This document shows, one piece after another, positions 63,860 to 64,000 of a stretch of DNA of 64,000 nt. Below the pieces are notes generated by a model that was not told the origin of the DNA, searched no databases, and worked only from the letters and a program-made list of their open reading frames with translations. Each line of letters starts with the position of its first letter. Position 1 is the first letter of the stretch. The position numbers and the translations under genes are program-made. Origin of the DNA: Candidula unifasciata (taxonomy: Eukaryota > Mollusca > Gastropoda > Stylommatophora > Geomitridae); assembly GCA_905116865.2 (NCBI GenBank), contig CAJHNH020004913.1:238121-302120 (forward strand), in the 5' to 3' direction.

Positions 63860-64000
63860 TAGAGAAAAGAAAGAAGAAGAGAATGTCGTGTAGATTCCGG
63901 CGCCCTATTGTAGGAAAAACAAGAATAGACCAATTGCCTACTTAAAAGCATGTCGTAAAAGGGGAGCTTCCTTCGAAGTCGGAGTACATCTGCATGAGAA
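63860..64000 (-). mobile_element. SINE family d, cut by the window edge
   Basis: AACAAGAATAGACCAATTGC, AAAAGCATGTCGTAAAAGG, GCTTCCTTCGAAGTCGGAGT, ACATCTGCATGAGA: inverted family d blocks up to the last base. Confidence 0.8.

Overview
This is eukaryotic, intron-bearing, repeat-saturated DNA, most likely from a heterobranch gastropod mollusc (sea-slug or sea-hare grade). The main reason is a single intact Shaker-type (Kv1) potassium-channel gene at 47226-48770. Its protein, including the N-terminal and C-terminal tails, looks very close to the Aplysia Kv1 channel as I remember it. The dense tRNA-derived SINEs, LINE reverse-transcriptase relics and very long microsatellites fit a molluscan genome. 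No bacterial, organellar or viral gene organisation is visible.

Layout. 0-8 kb: a field of tRNA-like SINEs (families called here a, b, c, d), a ~44-bp minisatellite and 5'-truncated LINE ends. 7.9-10.5 kb: a LINE reverse transcriptase split by a 1,055-bp hAT-type element that has an 8-bp target duplication and itself carries another LINE scrap. 11.1-11.6 kb: a compound TATG/TAGG/CAGG microsatellite. 12-16 kb: SINEs. 18.6-20.3 kb: a short retroposon family (e), one copy of which interrupts an RNase H-bearing LINE. 21.3-25.8 kb: two phase-compatible exons of an unidentified Ser/Arg-rich protein. Their intron holds a 400-bp TTC tract, a degenerate telomere-like array, SINEs, a SPIN-like hAT element and a 413-bp foldback element. 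26.3-31.6 kb: two minisatellite fields (24-bp units; ~250-bp higher-order units), each invaded by LINEs. 32.3-33.7 kb: two long TTC tracts flanking a cluster of E-boxes. 34.8-42.7 kb: LINE and SINE relics and a second, 722-bp foldback element inside a LINE. 43.2-44.0 kb: nearly 800 bp of TTC/TTTC. 47.2-48.8 kb: the Kv1 gene. 49-64 kb: more LINE ends, duplicated repeats, a 45-bp minisatellite split by a LINE with a clean 13-bp target duplication, 24-bp and 40-bp tandem arrays, and SINEs up to the window edge.

How it fits together. The host contribution I can support is the Kv1 gene and one two-exon gene fragment. Almost everything else is the product of autonomous LINEs, the SINEs that probably use their machinery, and cut-and-paste (hAT-like) elements. 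Several insertions interrupt other repeats, so their relative ages can be read directly. I see no operon-like or clustered gene system. The most interesting signals are the SPIN-like element (a transposon group known for horizontal transfer), the foldback family with 8-bp duplications, a possible link between one SINE family and the TTC tracts, and a telomere-like array abutting a LINE 3' end. Family letters for repeats are mine, assigned from comparisons inside this window only.
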